DNA of 64,000 nucleotides from contig NZ_VDDD01000002.1 in NCBI RefSeq assembly GCF_006151785.1, positions 1-64,000 of the forward strand, read 5' to 3'. A model generated the notes under the pieces. That model did not search any database, had not been told where the DNA came from, and worked only from the letters and a program-made list of their open reading frames with translations. A program made the position numbers and the translations under genes. This stretch comes from Paracoccus marcusii (lineage in GTDB: Bacteria; Pseudomonadota; Alphaproteobacteria; Rhodobacterales; Rhodobacteraceae). Shown one piece after another: positions 1-8,885 of this stretch. Every line of letters starts with the position of its first letter. Within the stretch, counting starts at the first letter, position 1.

Positions 1-2
1 GC

Positions 3-59
3 CCGAAGGTCTTCCTTTCGGCCGTCGCCCTAGCCGCCCTCGTCATCTACTGGTTATGA
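3..59 (+). CDS. C-terminal end of a gene cut by the window edge
   Basis: Frame 3 is open from the window start to a TGA at 57-59. It encodes 18 residues that are mostly hydrophobic and end in IYWL, as expected for the last membrane segment of an integral membrane protein. Too little remains to name it. It could also be chance, because only 57 bases are visible. Confidence 0.35.
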   Translation, partial: PKVFLSAVALAALVIYWL

Positions 60-340
60 ATCCTGACCCTAGGCCAAAGCCTAGATGAACCAAGAGTCAA
101 ACGAGGCCTACAGCCGTGATACGTTTTCCGCCAAGTTCTGTCAAAAGCTAAGGCCTTCCCAGAGCAAATGGGGGAATTTTCGGGGGAAGAAAACCAACCC
201 CGGTGCGTAAATGCAATTAATAACAATAGGTTACGAAAGAAATATGGCGGAGGGGATGGGCCTGATATCCAACCTTCTCCACCCTAAGTCATTGTTTCCG
301 TTATAGCGATCTTGGGATCGTTACCACACTGCAGCTCGCA
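60..340. other. Intergenic stretch with one small hairpin
   Basis: No gene is visible here. An inverted repeat at 69-84 (CTAGGC, loop CAAA, GCCTAG) lies ten bases after the upstream stop codon and could end that transcript, although no T-run follows. The rest is more AT-rich than the flanking genes and shows nothing further that I recognise. Confidence 0.4.
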
Positions 341-1273
341 TCAGTCCGCATCCTCCTTTCCTCCATGTCCATAGAGGCTAGCATTCTGGTGGGCCCGATC
401 TTGTCGCTCGAACTCGAGCGTCGAGTGCGTGATGCCAAATTCGCTCTCAAGCGCCCGCTTTATCGCGTGCTTGATGTCCTCGAGGCGATCCCATGCATTC
501 ACCTCGACCACCACATGTGTGTCGAGCGCAGCAGCATGCTCTTCCATCTGCCAGAAATGGGCGTGGTGGATGTCAGCCACCCCGTCGATGCCACGCATCG
601 CGGCGACAACCGCGTCGTTGTCGATGTCCGGCGGGCTGCCGAGCATCAGGGTCCGGATCGGCCCACCGATCTCGGTCAAAGCCAAGTAGAGGATATAGAG
701 CGCGATGCCGATGGTGATCGCCGGATCGACCCACCGCATGTCGTAAAGGATGATCAGCGCGCCACCCACGATCACGGCGACCGATGCCAGGGCGTCCGAC
801 AGGTTGTGCAGGAAAAGGGCACGGATGTTCACGCTGCCCTTCTGCATCGAATAGGTGAGCAGCGCCGTCAGCGTGTCCACCACCAGCGCGACACCGCCGA
901 GGATGACCACAGTCCAGCCAGCGACCTGGGGCGGGTCGATCATCCGCATGCCGCCCTCGTAGATGAGATAGAAGCCAACGAGGATCAGCGTGGTGTAGTT
1001 GATCAGAGCGGCGACGATTTCGATGCGGCCGTAACCGAAGGTCATCCTCTCGTCAGCGGGCCGCCGCGCGATCTTGCGCGCAGCGAAGGCGATCACGAGG
1101 GACGCCATGTCGGAGAAGTTGTGCAGCGCATCGGCGATCAGGGCGAGGCTGCCGGACAGGATGCCACCGACGATCTGGGCGACCGTCAAAAGCGCGTTCG
1201 CCCAGATCGCAATGGAAACCCGTCGGTCGCCGGACTTGGGGTCGATATGTGCGTGGCCATGGTCGTGAGACAT
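341..1273 (-). CDS. Cation diffusion facilitator (CDF) metal efflux protein
   Basis: This 310-residue inner-membrane antiporter would export Zn(II) or a similar divalent metal in exchange for protons. It begins with a His-rich stretch (HDHGHAH). It carries the two HxxxD metal-site motifs typical of the family, HNFSD near residue 52 in TM2 and HNLSD near residue 157 in TM5, and a cytoplasmic C-terminal domain with further His (IHHAHFWQ). Length and layout match ZitB/DmeF-type CDF proteins. It lies 11 bp downstream of a second CDF gene in the same direction, so the two are probably co-transcribed. The exact metal is not determined by what I can see. Confidence 0.92.
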   Translation of the reverse strand: MSHDHGHAHIDPKSGDRRVSIAIWANALLTVAQIVGGILSGSLALIADALHNFSDMASLVIAFAARKIARRPADERMTFGYGRIEIVAALINYTTLILVGFYLIYEGGMRMIDPPQVAGWTVVILGGVALVVDTLTALLTYSMQKGSVNIRALFLHNLSDALASVAVIVGGALIILYDMRWVDPAITIGIALYILYLALTEIGGPIRTLMLGSPPDIDNDAVVAAMRGIDGVADIHHAHFWQMEEHAAALDTHVVVEVNAWDRLEDIKHAIKRALESEFGITHSTLEFERQDRAHQNASLYGHGGKEDAD

Positions 1274-1284
1274 CGTGTTCTCGC

Positions 1285-1905
1285 TTAAGTCTTGCCGTCA
1301 TCTTGATGGACCGCCTTGTGGTGCTCGCCATGCGCGTCGCGCAGGATTTCGATACCGCCCCAGGCGGCGACGCCGGCGACCGCGATACCGACCACCAGAT
1401 CGGGCCAATTGCTGCCCAGCAACCAGACCAGACCGCCTGCGACGAGAATCCCGCCGTTCGAAATGAAGTCATTGAGACTAAATGTGTTAGCCGCTCGGAC
1501 GTTCACGTCGGGATCCTCGAGCCGACCAAGGAGCCAGATGCAGATGCCATTAACGACCGCGGCAATGAGCGCCATGGAGATCATGAGCGGGCCGAGTGGT
1601 TCGGAACCGGTGTAGAAACGGCGGACGGCATCAATCAGGATACCGGCCGCGAAGATCAGCAGCAGCCCCCCCGACACGTTAGCGGCCGCACGCTTCCATT
1701 TGTCCGAACGAGACAGGGCGAAAAGGCTGATGGCGTACACGAAGCTGTCGGAGGTGTTGTCCAGACCGTTGGCGATCAGCGCACTGGAGTCGCCCAATGC
1801 ACCTGTCGCAAAAAAGCCGATGGCGATGGCCGCATTCAGCAGCAGAACCGTCCAGAGCGTACGGCGCTGACGTTCATCCGGATCCTTTGGCAGTTCTTTG
1901 GTCAT
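1285..1905 (-). CDS. Short CDF-family cation transporter with atypical metal site
   Basis: A 206-residue membrane protein with CDF-like transmembrane segments but almost no cytoplasmic C-terminal domain. The ATG at 1905 is preferred over longer readings because GGAGGCGAACCTG lies just before it on the coding strand. Where most CDF proteins have HxxxD in TM2 and TM5, this one reads GLDNTSDS and NDFISN. The usual His ligands are therefore absent and Asp/Asn take their place. It is first in a two-gene unit with the full-length CDF gene. It may transport a different metal or work with its neighbour; that part is inference. Confidence 0.82.
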   Translation of the reverse strand: MTKELPKDPDERQRRTLWTVLLLNAAIAIGFFATGALGDSSALIANGLDNTSDSFVYAISLFALSRSDKWKRAAANVSGGLLLIFAAGILIDAVRRFYTGSEPLGPLMISMALIAAVVNGICIWLLGRLEDPDVNVRAANTFSLNDFISNGGILVAGGLVWLLGSNWPDLVVGIAVAGVAAWGGIEILRDAHGEHHKAVHQDDGKT

Positions 1906-2079
1906 CAGGTTCGCCTCCGTTCGTGCTGGCCGTCGGATCAAGGCGGCCTCATTTGCCCTGCATGCGCAAGCCACTCGATCCCCGCCAGAAAAGAGGCAGC
2001 TTGCTGCCCAAGAATCGGCCGAGAGGCAGTTCTAGTTCCTCTAGTCAGAGAGATTCAAGGGCTGCGCGTGGATTTATGT

Positions 2080-2415
2080 CTAGACGCCGCGCGGGGCGAG
2101 CAGGATCAGGGCCGCGCCCGCAAGGCAAACGACGCCGCCTGTGAGATCCCAGCGGTCGGGTCGCTCGCCTTCGGCCAGCCACATCCAGAGCACGGACGCC
2201 ACGATGTAGACGCCCCCGTAGGCTGCGTAGGCGCGCCCGGCGAAGGCCGAGTCGATCTGCGCCAGGAGCCAGCCAAAGGCGATCAGGCTCGCAACGCCTG
2301 GAACCAGCCAAACCGCTGAGGCGCCGAGGCGCCACCAAGCCCAGATCGCGAAACAGCCCGCAATTTCCGCCAGAGCCGCGGCGGCATAGATCGCCAGGGT
2401 CGGCAGCGCCGTCAT
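2080..2415 (-). CDS. YnfA-type small membrane protein (UPF0060)
   Basis: A 111-residue protein with four predicted transmembrane helices. It has the family's features, including an early [10 protein letters not shown] segment, the Ala/Tyr-rich [10 protein letters not shown] segment, and [12 protein letters not shown] before the last helix. The family (YnfA/UPF0060, SMR-like) is sometimes linked to efflux, but its substrate is not settled. The chosen ATG overlaps the stop codon of the merR-type gene by four bases (ATGA), so the two are translationally coupled. Its place beside metal transporters suggests an accessory role in metal resistance. Confidence 0.85.
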   Translation of the reverse strand: MTALPTLAIYAAAALAEIAGCFAIWAWWRLGASAVWLVPGVASLIAFGWLLAQIDSAFAGRAYAAYGGVYIVASVLWMWLAEGERPDRWDLTGGVVCLAGAALILLAPRGV

Positions 2416-2846
2416 TCGGCGGCCCCGGACGTCCTGTGGTCTTGCGCGCAATGTGAATGATCGCTCAGCACCTCGATCACGCGGCAGTCGGCCACGGTGC
2501 CCTGTGCGCACTGCGCGATCATGCGCTCGAGCTCTGCCTTCAGCGCCGTGAGCCGCGCGATCCGGGCCTTGACGGCGGTGAGCTGTTTCTTCGCGATGAC
2601 GTCGGCGGCTGCGCAGGATTGATCGGGCTCATCGGAGAGGCTCAGAAGGTCCCCGATAGCGTCCAGCGGAAACCCAAGCTCGCGCGCGTGGCGGATGAAC
2701 GCCAGCCGATCCAGCGCCGAATCCCCATAGAGCCGCTGGTTTCCGGCGCTGCGCTCCGGCTCCGGCAGGAGCCCGATCTGCTCGTAGTAGCGGATCGTCG
2801 GAACCTTTACGCCGGCCGCCTCACCCAATTTTCCGATGGTGAGCAT
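2412..2846 (-). CDS. MerR-family metal-responsive activator (CadR/PbrR/ZntR-like)
   Basis: A 144-residue regulator with the MerR winged helix at residues 1-70 ([13 protein letters not shown], then [10 protein letters not shown]), a dimerisation helix, and metal-site cysteines at the C-terminal end. One Cys lies in DQSCAAAD, two in [11 protein letters not shown], and one in HSHC. This pattern fits regulators of Zn, Cd or Pb export. It is divergent from the P-type ATPase gene. The shared intergenic region holds a dyad inside an over-long promoter spacer, the hallmark of MerR control, so the ATPase gene is its likely target. Confidence 0.9.
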   Translation of the reverse strand: MLTIGKLGEAAGVKVPTIRYYEQIGLLPEPERSAGNQRLYGDSALDRLAFIRHARELGFPLDAIGDLLSLSDEPDQSCAAADVIAKKQLTAVKARIARLTALKAELERMIAQCAQGTVADCRVIEVLSDHSHCAQDHRTSGAAE

Positions 2847-2857
2847 CAGATTGCCTC

Positions 2858-2888
2858 TTGAAGCTATAGCTACTAGAGACCTTACATT
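2858..2888 (+). promoter_or_regulatory. MerR-type promoter/operator of the metal ATPase gene
   Basis: A -35 element TTGAAG (2858-2863) and a -10 element TACATT (2883-2888) are separated by 19 bp, longer than the normal 17. The dyad CTATAG-CTA-CTAGAG (2864-2878; five of six arm bases match) fills the spacer. MerR proteins untwist exactly this kind of promoter when metal binds. The layout is shared with the mer promoter at 24295-24325. Confidence 0.78.
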
Positions 2889-2937
2889 CCCGACTCAGTA
2901 AATACAACGTCGCCCGCTGGGCGGGTGGAAGGGCGTG

Positions 2938-5166
2938 ATGACAGCGAGCGACAGTGCAACCTACGAGTGGACGGTTTCCGGGATGGACTGTGCGTCCTGC
3001 GCCAACAAGGTCCGGGGTGCGGTCGAACGCTTGCCGGGCGTGAGGGACGTCGACGTGGCGCTTATGACTGAGCGGCTTCGGCTAACCCTCGACGACGGGC
3101 AGACGCCGCGCGATCAGATCGAGGCGACCGTCAAGCGGCTCGGCTACGGGATCGCAGCGAAAGGATCGAGCCCCGACCGAAAACGCTTCGTGCTGCCGGA
3201 GGGCGAGCAAGCGTCCCGTGCGGACCGCTCGCGGGATGGCGCAGGACTCGAGCCCGACACTGCATCGACAGAGCCCGAGACCGGCCCTGCGCCCGGTTCG
3301 CGTTGGTATCGAACTGCGAAGGGCAGACTGGTGATCGGCACCGGGCTCCTCCTCGCGGCGGCATGGGCCGTGAAACTGCTCGCTTCCCAGGACGTGGCGA
3401 CCTGGGCATTCGTCCTCGCCACGCTCATCGGGGTTGCGCCAATCGCGCGCCGCGCCGTGGCGTCCGCCCGAGCGGGTATGCCGTTCACGATCGAGATGCT
3501 GATGACCATCGCCGCCACCGGCGCGCTCGTCATCAATGCAGCAGAAGAAGCGGCGCTGGTCGTCTTCCTCTTCGCTGTTGGGGAGGTTCTCGAAGGCGTG
3601 GCGGCGAACAAGGCGCGCGACGGGATCCGGGCGCTCGCTCGCCTGGTGCCGAAGACTGCGCTCCTCGAGATCGGCGGCAGGACACGGGTGATACCGGCCG
3701 ACCAGTTGCAAGTGGACCAGATCGTTCTGGTGCGCCCGGGGGACCGGGTCCCGGCAGACGGCGAGGTGATCGAGGGCACTTCGGGCGTCGACGAGAGCGC
3801 CGTCACGGGGGAGAGTGTGCCGAAGCTGAAGGAGCCGGGGTCCCCGGTTTTTGCAGGCTCGATCAATTCCGAGGCGGCGCTGCGTGTCCGGGTCACCAAG
3901 TCGGCCGAGGACAACACCATTGCCCGTATCATTCGGCTGGTCGAGGAAGCGGAAAGCGCCCGGGCGCCGGTCGAGCGCTTCATCGATCGTTTCAGCCGTA
4001 TCTACATGCCCGCAGTCGTCGGGGTTGCGGTGCTGGTGGCGATCACTCCGCCCCTCGCGTTCGCGCAAGCCTGGGATACCTGGATCTACCGCGCGCTCGC
4101 GTTGCTCTTGATCGGATGTCCCTGCGCGCTGGTGATTTCGGTGCCGGCTTCCATCGCCTCTGCGCTTTCTTCCGGCGCGCGGCGCGGACTCCTGATGAAG
4201 GGAGGCGCCGTGATCGAGGCCGCGGCGGCCACCACGCATGTCGCATTCGACAAGACGGGGACCCTGACCTACGGGCGGCCGCGCGTCACGGACGTGGTGC
4301 CGATCTCGGGATCGGGAACGGAGGTGCTGGCGCTGGCTGCCGCCGTCGAAGCGGGGTCGAGCCATCCTCTGGCGGAAGCGATCTTGACCCGCGCGGAAGC
4401 TGCGGGAGCGCCGTCCCTGGCCGCGACCGCCGCCAGAGCACTCCCGGGCAAAGGGGCAGAGGCAGTCGTTGAGGGTGAACCCGCCTGGGTAGGCTCTCCA
4501 CGGTTCGCCGAGGAGCGCGGTGTGTTGGACGACAGCACGCGTGGGGCGGTGGTCGGCATGGAGGATGAAGGCAAGACCGTCGTCGCGGTCTTCCGCCGGA
4601 GCCAGCTTGTCGGACTCGTCGCGCTCCGGGACGAACCCCGAGAGGATGCCGCCCGCGCGGTGCAGCAACTCAAGGCGCTTGGCATCGCGTCGGTGATGCT
4701 GACCGGCGACAACCGGCGCACGGCAGCAGCCATTTCCGCTGGGCTGGGCATTGAGCATCGCGCCGAACTGATGCCTGAAGACAAGGTCGCGGCGGTCCGC
4801 GAGATGACGGCCACGGGCCATGTCATGATGGTGGGCGACGGCATCAATGATGCCCCTGCGCTCGCCACCGCCCACATCGGCGTGGCCATGGGCTCGGGAA
4901 CGGATGTCGCGCTCGAAACCGCGGACGCCGCGATCCTGCGCAATCGGGTGACCGACGTGGCCGGCAAGATACGCCTTGCTCGCGCAGCCATGGCGAACAT
5001 CAGGCAGAACGTGGCGATCGCGCTCGGCCTCAAGGCGGTGTTTCTGGTGACCACCATCCTTGGCATTACCGGGCTCTGGATCGCCATCCTCGCCGATACC
5101 GGGGCGACGGTGCTCGTCACGCTGAACGCGCTGCGGCTTCTCGCTTTCGATCCGGAGGAGACCTGA
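2938..5166 (+). CDS. cadA: Zn/Cd/Pb-exporting P1B-type ATPase
   Basis: A 742-residue ATP-driven exporter of soft divalent metals in the inner membrane. It has one N-terminal metal-binding domain (GMDCASC, about residue 15). The intramembrane metal site CPCALV has its first Cys at residue 394, and the phosphorylation loop DKTGTLT has its Asp at residue 438. An HP motif (SSHPLAEA) and the hinge GDGINDAPALA follow. A poorly conserved linker separates the metal-binding domain from TM1. A GTG at 2935 immediately precedes the ATG at 2938; GGAAGG at 2927-2932 favours the ATG. It is driven by the divergent MerR promoter. Cadmium/zinc/lead specificity is inferred from CPC plus the regulator type. Confidence 0.93.
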   Translation: MTASDSATYEWTVSGMDCASCANKVRGAVERLPGVRDVDVALMTERLRLTLDDGQTPRDQIEATVKRLGYGIAAKGSSPDRKRFVLPEGEQASRADRSRDGAGLEPDTASTEPETGPAPGSRWYRTAKGRLVIGTGLLLAAAWAVKLLASQDVATWAFVLATLIGVAPIARRAVASARAGMPFTIEMLMTIAATGALVINAAEEAALVVFLFAVGEVLEGVAANKARDGIRALARLVPKTALLEIGGRTRVIPADQLQVDQIVLVRPGDRVPADGEVIEGTSGVDESAVTGESVPKLKEPGSPVFAGSINSEAALRVRVTKSAEDNTIARIIRLVEEAESARAPVERFIDRFSRIYMPAVVGVAVLVAITPPLAFAQAWDTWIYRALALLLIGCPCALVISVPASIASALSSGARRGLLMKGGAVIEAAAATTHVAFDKTGTLTYGRPRVTDVVPISGSGTEVLALAAAVEAGSSHPLAEAILTRAEAAGAPSLAATAARALPGKGAEAVVEGEPAWVGSPRFAEERGVLDDSTRGAVVGMEDEGKTVVAVFRRSQLVGLVALRDEPREDAARAVQQLKALGIASVMLTGDNRRTAAAISAGLGIEHRAELMPEDKVAAVREMTATGHVMMVGDGINDAPALATAHIGVAMGSGTDVALETADAAILRNRVTDVAGKIRLARAAMANIRQNVAIALGLKAVFLVTTILGITGLWIAILADTGATVLVTLNALRLLAFDPEET

Positions 5167-5167
5167 G

Positions 5168-5839
5168 ATGCTGTCTCCGTTCGGCTGGTCGGCGCTCGCC
5201 GTCTTTGCGCTCTACCTCGCGCTCTTCTTCTGGGGCGGCGTATCGGCGGCCCGGGCCGCGGGGCGGCCGATATGGCTGTTCGGGCGGGCGACCGGCCGCG
5301 ACCGGCTAGCCGCTGCGGGCTTCCGCGCCGCCTTCGCTATCGCCTTTCTCGGGCCACTGATCTGGCTGGCATCTCCGCAAGTCCAGAACGCCGACCCGTT
5401 CTGGGCCGACGGTGGGCTGCCTCTTCTGAGCTTCGCCGGACACCTTCTCGCCATTCTGGGCGCGATGGTCGCCTTTGCCGCTCAGATGTCGATGGGGGCG
5501 TCCTGGCGTGTGGGTGTCGATCCGGCCGCAATCGGTGAACTTGTTTCCGGTGGCCTCTATCGGATCAGCCGCAACCCGACGTTTCTGGGCCAATTGCTGC
5601 TGCTCGTCGGAATCGCCCTTGCCATTCCTTCTGTCCCGACGGTGTTGGCAGCTCTCCTGTTCTGGGCATCGGCGAGCACTCAAATACGGAGTGAGGAACG
5701 TCTGCTCTCCCAGGAGCTCGGCAGGCCATACGACGAATTCAGGGAGCGCGTCCCTCGGTGGGCCGCTTTTCGGCACTGGGGCGAAGGATCAAAATCAGCA
5801 TCCACTCGCAATTCCCATATCGCCGAGATCAACGGGTAG
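5168..5839 (+). CDS. Isoprenylcysteine carboxyl methyltransferase-family membrane protein
   Basis: A 223-residue protein with about five membrane helices. The C-terminal signature of the ICMT/PEMT-like methyltransferase superfamily is visible: GLYRISRNPTFLGQ, then EERLLSQELGRPYDEFRERVPRW. Bacterial members often lie next to heavy-metal ATPases, and their substrate is generally unknown. It starts one base after the ATPase stop codon and so belongs to that operon. A role in metal tolerance is suggested only by position. Confidence 0.8.
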   Translation: MLSPFGWSALAVFALYLALFFWGGVSAARAAGRPIWLFGRATGRDRLAAAGFRAAFAIAFLGPLIWLASPQVQNADPFWADGGLPLLSFAGHLLAILGAMVAFAAQMSMGASWRVGVDPAAIGELVSGGLYRISRNPTFLGQLLLLVGIALAIPSVPTVLAALLFWASASTQIRSEERLLSQELGRPYDEFRERVPRWAAFRHWGEGSKSASTRNSHIAEING

Positions 5840-5912
5840 TGAGCCGGCAGAACTTGAATCCCGACAGGCCGAAGCCTCTAAGGCTTCCGATGGCATCGAG
5901 GCGAAGGAATAG

Positions 5913-6503
5913 ATGACGTTGAGAAAACTGCAGATCGCACTTTGGGCAGCGGTAGCGCTGGTCCTGATCGGCACTGCCGGCTTCATGCTCGGCGCGCGAA
6001 ACGAAGAGCCTGTCGCAGCGGCGACCTTTCAGCCGAGCTTTGCCTTGGCCGATGCTGCGGGACGGGAGCGCACGGGCGAGGAATTCAGGGGCAAGTATCT
6101 TCTCGTCTTCTTCGGCTTTACCAACTGCCCGGATGTCTGCCCGACGACGCTGGCCGAGGTGGCGCAGGTGATGGACGGGCTCGGCGAGGACGCGGCGCAG
6201 GTGCAGCCGCTGTTCATTTCGATCGATCCCGAGCGCGATCGGCAGATGGGGCTTTCCGAATTCACGGAGGCGTTCCATCCCTCGATCCTCGGGCTTGCCG
6301 GCACTGCGGATGAAACGCGGGCCGCCGCCGAGAGCTTCAAGATTTTCTACGAGCGTCAGGAGGCCGAGGCCTCCCCCGACGGCTACAGCATGTCGCACAG
6401 TTCGGCCCTTTACCTGATCGGGCCAGAAGGCCACTGGATCAGGCAGTATAGCTACGGGACGCCAGCATCGGAAATTCTGGCCGATCTCCAGACGAGATTG
6501 TGA
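5913..6503 (+). CDS. Sco1/SenC-family copper chaperone (first copy)
   Basis: A 196-residue protein anchored by an N-terminal membrane helix (residues 8-27) with a thioredoxin-fold domain outside the cytoplasm. It carries the Sco signature NCPDVCP (CxxxC), and the distal His that completes the Cu site is within MSHSSALYL. Sco proteins deliver copper to, or reduce, the CuA site of cytochrome c oxidase. It starts a tightly packed run with PCuAC and a second Sco gene; its stop codon lies 8 bp before the next start. Confidence 0.92.
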   Translation: MTLRKLQIALWAAVALVLIGTAGFMLGARNEEPVAAATFQPSFALADAAGRERTGEEFRGKYLLVFFGFTNCPDVCPTTLAEVAQVMDGLGEDAAQVQPLFISIDPERDRQMGLSEFTEAFHPSILGLAGTADETRAAAESFKIFYERQEAEASPDGYSMSHSSALYLIGPEGHWIRQYSYGTPASEILADLQTRL

Positions 6504-6511
6504 GGCAAACA

Positions 6512-6982
6512 ATGAAAAGATTGGCGATCATCCTGGCCCTTCTCATCGCCGCACCCCCTGCCATAGCATGCGAGACCTTCACGATAGGCGATATCACGGT
6601 GGAGCAAGTCTGGTCGCGTGCCTCTATCGGGACGCAGCGGCCGGGTGTGCTGTACGTGATGATCCGCAATGAGGGGGCAGCCGACGACGCATTGGTCTCG
6701 ATCTCAACGCCGATCGCGGAACAACCGATGCTGCACGAGACAACGGTCGAGGATGGCGTCGCTTCGATGCCGCACGCCATGCGAGTCCCCGTGCCTGCCG
6801 GGCAGACGGTCGAGCTCCGCCCCGGCGGCTATCACGGCATGCTGATGGGCCTGACCCGGACGCTGGAAGAAGGCGCGTCCTTTCCTGTCACCCTGACATT
6901 CGAGCAGGCCGGAGAGCTGACGGTTTCGGCCGAGGTGCTGTCGATGCGGGCGGAGGCGCCGGCATGCGACGCCGCACAGTGA
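6512..6982 (+). CDS. Periplasmic PCu(A)C copper chaperone
   Basis: A 156-residue protein with a signal peptide ending near IAC, and the PCu(A)C metal site made of a His in MLHETT, following Met residues, and HGMLM. The family carries Cu(I) in the periplasm and works with Sco in CuA assembly. I chose the ATG at 6512 because GAGG (6502-6505) is correctly spaced before it; the in-frame GTG at 6500 overlaps the Sco stop and has no such signal. Its last 19 bases overlap the second sco gene. It ends in EAPACDAAQ. Confidence 0.9.
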   Translation: MKRLAIILALLIAAPPAIACETFTIGDITVEQVWSRASIGTQRPGVLYVMIRNEGAADDALVSISTPIAEQPMLHETTVEDGVASMPHAMRVPVPAGQTVELRPGGYHGMLMGLTRTLEEGASFPVTLTFEQAGELTVSAEVLSMRAEAPACDAAQ

Positions 6983-7569
6983 TCGCCGGCCTCGGTGCCG
7001 TGGCCGGAGGCCTCGCGTTCACGCTCGGGCTCGGCGCGTGGCGAACCCGTGATCGGGAGATCGTTCAACAAGATCCACGTCTGCCGCTGCCGCTCTCGTC
7101 GATGGACTGGCGTCTGGTCGATCACCGCGGCGAGCCCGTTGTGCCGGCCGACTGGGTCGGGCGACCGGCGCTGGTGTTCTTTGGCTTTACCTGGTGCCCC
7201 GATGTCTGCCCGATGACCTTGGTCGATATATCGGGCTGGCTCGAGGATCTCGGTCCCGACGCCGACCGCCTGACGGTCGCGCTCATCACCGTCGATCCGG
7301 AGCGCGATACGCCGGAAGTGCTGGCGGAGTATCTCGGCAACTTCGATCCCCGCATCACCGGACTGACCGGCGACCCAGAGCAGATCAGGGCGGCCGCGGA
7401 GGATTTTCGCGTGCGCTATGAGAAGATCCCGCGAGAGGATGCAGACTACACGATGAATCACACGGCCGGCGTGTTCCTGTTCCATCCCGAAGGACGCTTT
7501 GCGAGCATCATCGACTTTCACGAGGACAGGCGGCACGCCGTTCCCAAAATCCGGCGCGCCCTGAGCTGA
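6964..7569 (+). CDS. Sco1/SenC-family copper chaperone (second copy)
   Basis: A 201-residue paralogue of the Sco protein two genes upstream. It starts MRRRTVIAG with a hydrophobic stretch, so it may be exported by the Tat route or stay anchored. The Cu site is WCPDVCP, with the later His in MNHTAGVFLF. Its start lies 19 bp inside the PCuAC gene, which indicates translational coupling. Two Sco proteins in one operon may divide the work of Cu delivery and disulfide reduction; this is inference. Confidence 0.9.
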   Translation: MRRRTVIAGLGAVAGGLAFTLGLGAWRTRDREIVQQDPRLPLPLSSMDWRLVDHRGEPVVPADWVGRPALVFFGFTWCPDVCPMTLVDISGWLEDLGPDADRLTVALITVDPERDTPEVLAEYLGNFDPRITGLTGDPEQIRAAAEDFRVRYEKIPREDADYTMNHTAGVFLFHPEGRFASIIDFHEDRRHAVPKIRRALS

Positions 7570-7605
7570 GAACCAGAGCGAATGCCGTACGCCGAAGGAG
7601 AACCA

Positions 7606-8079
7606 ATGACGTTCAATCTATCTCGACGTGACCTGGTGTTGGGCGCCTGCGCTGCATCTCTGGTGGCTCCCTTCGCTGCGCGGGCTGAAGCCGCGCTGGC
7701 CGTGCACGTGGTCAAGGGCACTGGCTGCGCCTGCTGCACCGCGTGGGCCGAGTACCTGCAGGCGGAAGGATTCGATGTCACCGAGGAGGAACTTTACGGA
7801 ACCCTGCTCATCCGCCACAAGCTCGACCATGGCGTCCCCCAGAAGATGATGTCCTGCCACACCGGACACGCTGGGGGGTATGTCCTTGAAGGCCATGTGC
7901 CGGCTGCCGACATCCGCCGCCTCATTGAGGAGCGGCCTGACGCCGTGGGTCTGGCAGTTCCCGGCATGCCCTACGGTTCACCGGGCATGGGTCCGGAGGA
8001 TAAGCGCGAGGCCTATGACGTCTTTCTGATCCGCCGCGACGGATCGACAGAGGTGTTCTCCAGCTACGAGGCAGCCTGA
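7606..8079 (+). CDS. Exported DUF411 metal-binding protein
   Basis: A 157-residue protein with a twin-arginine-like leader (SRRDLVLGACAAS). The DUF411 core follows: GTGCACCTAWAEYL, then MMSCHTGH, then an invariant VGLAVPGMPYGSPGM. The Cys/His/Met arrangement suggests Cu(I) binding in the periplasm, as proposed for family members found beside copper genes. I chose the second ATG because AGGAG precedes it; the ATG at 7582 has none. It is the last gene of the copper run and is convergent with arsH. Confidence 0.87.
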   Translation: MTFNLSRRDLVLGACAASLVAPFAARAEAALAVHVVKGTGCACCTAWAEYLQAEGFDVTEEELYGTLLIRHKLDHGVPQKMMSCHTGHAGGYVLEGHVPAADIRRLIEERPDAVGLAVPGMPYGSPGMGPEDKREAYDVFLIRRDGSTEVFSSYEAA

Positions 8080-8153
8080 CCAGAAATTTACCCGGCCAGA
8101 GAACGATTCCGCTGCAGTCCAAGGAGCCCGCTAGCCTTCCATAGCCCACGCGG

Positions 8154-8885
8154 TCAGATCGAGCGCTGGTTGACGCGCTTCGACAGCTCTGCAGCGCTTT
8201 CCACCCGCTCCGAGTATCGATCGGTCAGATAGGCCGAGCGGTCGCGCGTGAGATGGGTGAACTTCACGAGTTCCTCCATCACGTCGACGATGCGGTTGTA
8301 GTAGGGCGAGGGGCGCATCCGGCCGGCCTCGTCGAACTCGCCCCAGGACTTCGCCACCGAGGACTGGTTCGGGATCGTCACCATGCGCATCCAGCGGCCG
8401 AGGATGCGCATCTGGTTGACCGCGTTGAAGCTCTGCGAGCCGCCTGAGACCTGCATGACGGCGAGCGTCTTACCCTGCGTCGGCCGCACACCGCCGAGCG
8501 ACAGCGGCAGCCAGTCGATCTGCGCCTTCATGACGCCTGTCATCGCGCCATGCCGCTCCGGCGAGCACCAGACCATGCCCTCAGCCCAAATCGCGAGGTC
8601 GCGGAGCTCCTTGACCCTCGGGTGGTCGGGACCTTCCGCGTCCGGCAGTGGCAGGCCCGAAGGGTTGAAGGTGCGGGTCTCGGCGCCGAACCAGCGCAGC
8701 AGGCGCGCCGCCTCCTCCGAGGCGAAGCGCGAGTAGGAGCGTTCCCGCAGCGAGCCATAAAGCATCAGGATGCGCGGCGGATGCGTGGGCGCGCCCGGCC
8801 CGGCGAGCGCGGCCACGTCGATCGGCCTGAGCGACGCGGGATCGACGTTCGGCAGATCCTCGATCGGGAAAGGATGATCAGCCAT
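8154..8885 (-). CDS. arsH: ArsH, NADPH-dependent organoarsenical reductase/oxidase
   Basis: A 243-residue flavodoxin-fold protein. The FMN-binding loop [14 protein letters not shown] and the downstream [13 protein letters not shown] and [13 protein letters not shown] segments are characteristic. ArsH family enzymes act on trivalent organoarsenicals. The start at 8885 is used because GGAGG lies just upstream of it; the earlier in-frame ATG sits before that ribosome site. It overlaps the acr3 stop by 8 bp and is the last gene of the ars operon. Confidence 0.93.
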   Translation of the reverse strand: MADHPFPIEDLPNVDPASLRPIDVAALAGPGAPTHPPRILMLYGSLRERSYSRFASEEAARLLRWFGAETRTFNPSGLPLPDAEGPDHPRVKELRDLAIWAEGMVWCSPERHGAMTGVMKAQIDWLPLSLGGVRPTQGKTLAVMQVSGGSQSFNAVNQMRILGRWMRMVTIPNQSSVAKSWGEFDEAGRMRPSPYYNRIVDVMEELVKFTHLTRDRSAYLTDRYSERVESAAELSKRVNQRSI

